Below, piece after piece: positions 62,245 through 64,000 of a DNA stretch of 64,000 bases. Positions within the stretch are counted from its first letter, which is position 1; each line of letters starts with the position of its first letter. The notes under the pieces are model-generated. The model saw only the letters and a list, made by a program, of their open reading frames with translations. It made no database searches and was not told the origin of the DNA. Source of the stretch: JBHOQS01 sp042408875 (GTDB taxonomy: Bacteria > Chloroflexota > UBA11872 > JBHOQS01); contig JBHOQS010000007.1 in the NCBI GenBank assembly GCA_042408875.1, forward strand, positions 124,001-188,000, written 5' to 3'. A program made the position numbers and the translations under genes.

Positions 62245-63444
62245 TCAGCGGCCTTTCACATGCTGGTTGAAGAAGGCCACCGACCGGCTGAGGGCAACGC
62301 CGAGGTTGCGCGAGATATTGTGATCGTCGCCGGGATAGGTATAGAACTCGACGACGCCGCCCGCAGCCTGGATCTGCTCGGCCAGAATTTGGGAGAACTC
62401 CAGCGGCACGCTGCTGTCGGCGGTGCCATGGTGGAGCTGCACCGGGCCGGAGAGATCGGCGAGATACGTGTTGGCCGAGATCGAGGCCCAGAAGCCCGGG
62501 TTCTCCTCTGGGCTGCCGTACGTGGCGATGAGCTGCTCCCGCCAGGAGGGTGGGCGGCCGGGCGGAGCCGACGGTGGAGCCGCCCCGGTGGGCGGACGGC
62601 TCCACCGCGCTAGGAGATCCGGGTACGAGGCCACCACACCGGCCCAGATCACCCCTGCCTTGATCGAGGGGTCGATCACCATGGCCCGTAGCGTGATATA
62701 CCCGCCCATGGAGTGCCCCCACATGCCGATGCGCTCGGGGTCCGCATCCGGCCAGCGACGCATGGTCGCCACTGCATTCAGCACATCGACAACATAGTCG
62801 GGTGCGCTGTAGGCGCCCCGCGCCTCTCCTTCGGAGTTGCCGTGGCCGCGGTAGTCAGGTTTCAGCACGATGTAGCCGTTGCGGGCGAACGCATCGACAT
62901 AGGCCACGTAGCGTTCGGTGGTGCGATACTGTGCCGGCGGGATATAGCCGTGGTTAAAGATGATCACCGGCCAGCCGCTGGGCGGCCGTTGCCCGCGCGG
63001 GACCGTGAGCAAAGCATAGATCTTTAGTCCCTCAGAGCGGTACGAGGCAATGTAGCGGTTGTAGTTAGAGCCGGGGGTGAGCGTCTGCTCGATCTCCAGA
63101 TCGCTGCCAGGGTATTCGCGCGCTCGCATCGCGGCGATCGTGAGCGGGTGAGGCGTCGGCGTCGGCGTGGGCAGCGGTGTAGGCACTGGAATAGACGTCG
63201 GCGTGACCAGGGGAGCTGGTGTGCCAGGCGGCTCGCTCTGGGCGCGCGCTGCCGCCGGTCCAGCGGCCTGCGGCGCGGAGGTGGCCTGACCACCGACCAG
63301 CGGGCCGCACGCGCTGACGGCGCTGGCCAGGAGCAGCGCGGCGAGACAAACGGCGTTCAGACCGAGAGCGCGTAGCCGAAGGAGCATAACAGAGCGCATA
63401 GGAGCGCGATCCATCGTCACCAGATCCATCGTAGGTAGATCCAT
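62245..63444 (-). CDS. Alpha/beta hydrolase lipoprotein (prolyl oligopeptidase-like)
   Basis: Product of 399 residues. Lipobox SAVSAC with Cys46, a long Thr/Pro linker (to about 100), then an alpha/beta hydrolase: GWPVIIFNHGY, PDYRGHGNSEGEA, nucleophile Ser245 in GHSMGG, Asp343 in GTADSSVP and His375 in GDDHNIS. Serine esterase or peptidase attached outside the membrane. The first 16 codons are three in-frame 15-bp repeats giving four possible ATG starts (63444, 63429, 63414, 63399); the first fits the promoter at 63469-63497. Confidence 0.88.
   Translation of the reverse strand: MDLPTMDLVTMDRAPMRSVMLLRLRALGLNAVCLAALLLASAVSACGPLVGGQATSAPQAAGPAAARAQSEPPGTPAPLVTPTSIPVPTPLPTPTPTPHPLTIAAMRAREYPGSDLEIEQTLTPGSNYNRYIASYRSEGLKIYALLTVPRGQRPPSGWPVIIFNHGYIPPAQYRTTERYVAYVDAFARNGYIVLKPDYRGHGNSEGEARGAYSAPDYVVDVLNAVATMRRWPDADPERIGMWGHSMGGYITLRAMVIDPSIKAGVIWAGVVASYPDLLARWSRPPTGAAPPSAPPGRPPSWREQLIATYGSPEENPGFWASISANTYLADLSGPVQLHHGTADSSVPLEFSQILAEQIQAAGGVVEFYTYPGDDHNISRNLGVALSRSVAFFNQHVKGR
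63399..63444 (-). repeat. 15-bp tandem repeat over the start codon
   Basis: ATGGATCTACCTACG, ATGGATCTGGTGACG, ATGGATCGCGCTCCT, then ATG. Each unit offers an in-frame start. Confidence 0.8.
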
Positions 63445-63468
63445 CGTGGCCCGAGCATATATAGCTCG

Positions 63469-63497
63469 ATCATAGCATCACGTGCGGCCGGTGTATA
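63469..63497 (-). promoter_or_regulatory. Promoter of the hydrolase gene
   Basis: Minus strand TATACA (63492-63497), 17 bases, TGC-TATGAT (hexamer 63469-63474). The initiation region overlaps a short inverted repeat CGAGC-N7-GCTCG (63453-63469). Confidence 0.5.
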
Positions 63498-63549
63498 GCC
63501 ACCGGGCTTGCCACCCCGCGCCGTATGGCTGTACCTGTGCGTTCGAAGA

Positions 63550-64000
63550 TTACAAGTGATTTCTATTAGGCCACAATGGCGTCATCCCGTCCAGGCCGTG
63601 CTGGCGCACGTGAAGCTGGGGCAGCCGGCTGCCCCGGTGGGTGAAGACCACCATGCTATGGATCCAGTAGCAGTCCTCACCGCCGGGCGGGCTGGGATTG
63701 AACTGGCGGTGATAGACGTACATAGGCTTGTAACCGGCGGCACCTGGCGGCACGATCACGTCCTGGACGGTATGGTTATCCGGGTCGGCGATACTCATGG
63801 CGCCGGGCCCCTGCACGACGTAGAAAGCTTCGACACGATTGTCATGCATGTGCAGGCTGTTGCCTTGCCCGGGCCGGAAGATAGCCGGGTAATGGTGCGG
63901 GTATGCTGGGAAGTCCAGGTGGCATACGGTGACCAGCGCTACCAGCGGCTCGTTGCCGGTCACGCGTATTTCGTGGCGGACGAACTGATCGACGACGACC
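63550..64000 (-). CDS. Cupin-fold protein, C-terminal part
   Basis: The frame is open to the right edge, so the N-terminus is missing; at least 149 residues are present. It reads VRHEIRVTGNEPLVALVTVCHLDFPAYPHHYPAIF, then cupin motif 1-like GNSLHMHDNRVEAFYVVQGPGAMSI and a later YHRQFNPSPPGGEDCYWIHSMVVF. His residues of motif 1 (HMH, E) can hold a metal. Acts perhaps as a sugar- or aromatic-modifying enzyme; not predictable. The GTG at 63963 is not the real start, because homologous-looking sequence continues before it. Confidence 0.75.
   Translation of the reverse strand, partial: VVVDQFVRHEIRVTGNEPLVALVTVCHLDFPAYPHHYPAIFRPGQGNSLHMHDNRVEAFYVVQGPGAMSIADPDNHTVQDVIVPPGAAGYKPMYVYHRQFNPSPPGGEDCYWIHSMVVFTHRGSRLPQLHVRQHGLDGMTPLWPNRNHL

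Overview
The window is GC-rich bacterial chromosome, best read as Chloroflexota. The grounds are: a CIRCE-controlled hrcA-grpE-dnaJ-prmA-rsmE operon, rpmE next to a DUF1385 gene, secreted proteins with the FPETGH-type repeat common in that phylum, and many Tat/lipoprotein sugar-binding proteins. This is an inference from gene content; no rRNA or tRNA gene was seen. About 60 protein genes are packed on both strands, mostly on the minus strand. I saw no prophage, insertion sequence or CRISPR array.

Layout. 1-4 kb: DUF1385 fragment, rpmE, a secreted protein with a duplicated domain, a TPR protein. 4.3-8.8 kb: a sugar-catabolism island (Gfo/Idh/MocA dehydrogenase, two TIM-barrel isomerases, a solute-binding lipoprotein) around a divergent intergenic region with a 12-bp-arm palindrome and 15-bp repeats. 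9-13 kb: two thioredoxin-fold proteins, then a sensor kinase (frameshifted) and response regulator. 13-17 kb: phosphosugar isomerase, phosphohexomutase and GDP-6-deoxymannose reductase. 17-24 kb: FchA-FolD one-carbon pair, a NUDIX/eIF2B-like fusion, Fe-alcohol dehydrogenase coupled to a SLATT protein, a methyltransferase. 24-29 kb: heat-shock operon. 29-38.7 kb: exopolysaccharide cluster on the minus strand (initiating sugar transferase, four glycosyltransferases of which one is frameshifted, O-antigen ligase-like polymerase, RmlD, small membrane proteins). 39-42 kb: ArsR-family sensor and P1B metal ATPase. 42-47.6 kb: membrane proteins, a probable selenoprotein of the SelW/Rdx type with an in-frame UGA, pyrimidine phosphorylase, alanine racemase, CBS protein. 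47.9-63.4 kb: glycoside hydrolases, two more solute-binding proteins, another Gfo/Idh/MocA enzyme, MmgE/PrpD, L,D-transpeptidase and a lipoprotein hydrolase; a cupin gene runs off the right edge.

How it fits together. The recurring theme is saprophytic sugar use: secreted binding lipoproteins, intracellular isomerases/dehydrogenases and glycosidases, with no ABC permease genes in the window. A second theme is surface polysaccharide made from activated deoxysugars. Promoters share a recognisable extended -10, TGC followed by a TATAAT-like hexamer, at nine places. Intergenic spacers often hold short, mostly AT-rich tandem repeats that stand out against the GC-rich background. The strongest observations are the candidate selenoprotein at 44106-44375, the FolD lacking its catalytic lysine directly coupled to a separate cyclohydrolase-family protein, two single-base frameshifts, and a 61-bp duplication that breaks a membrane-protein gene.
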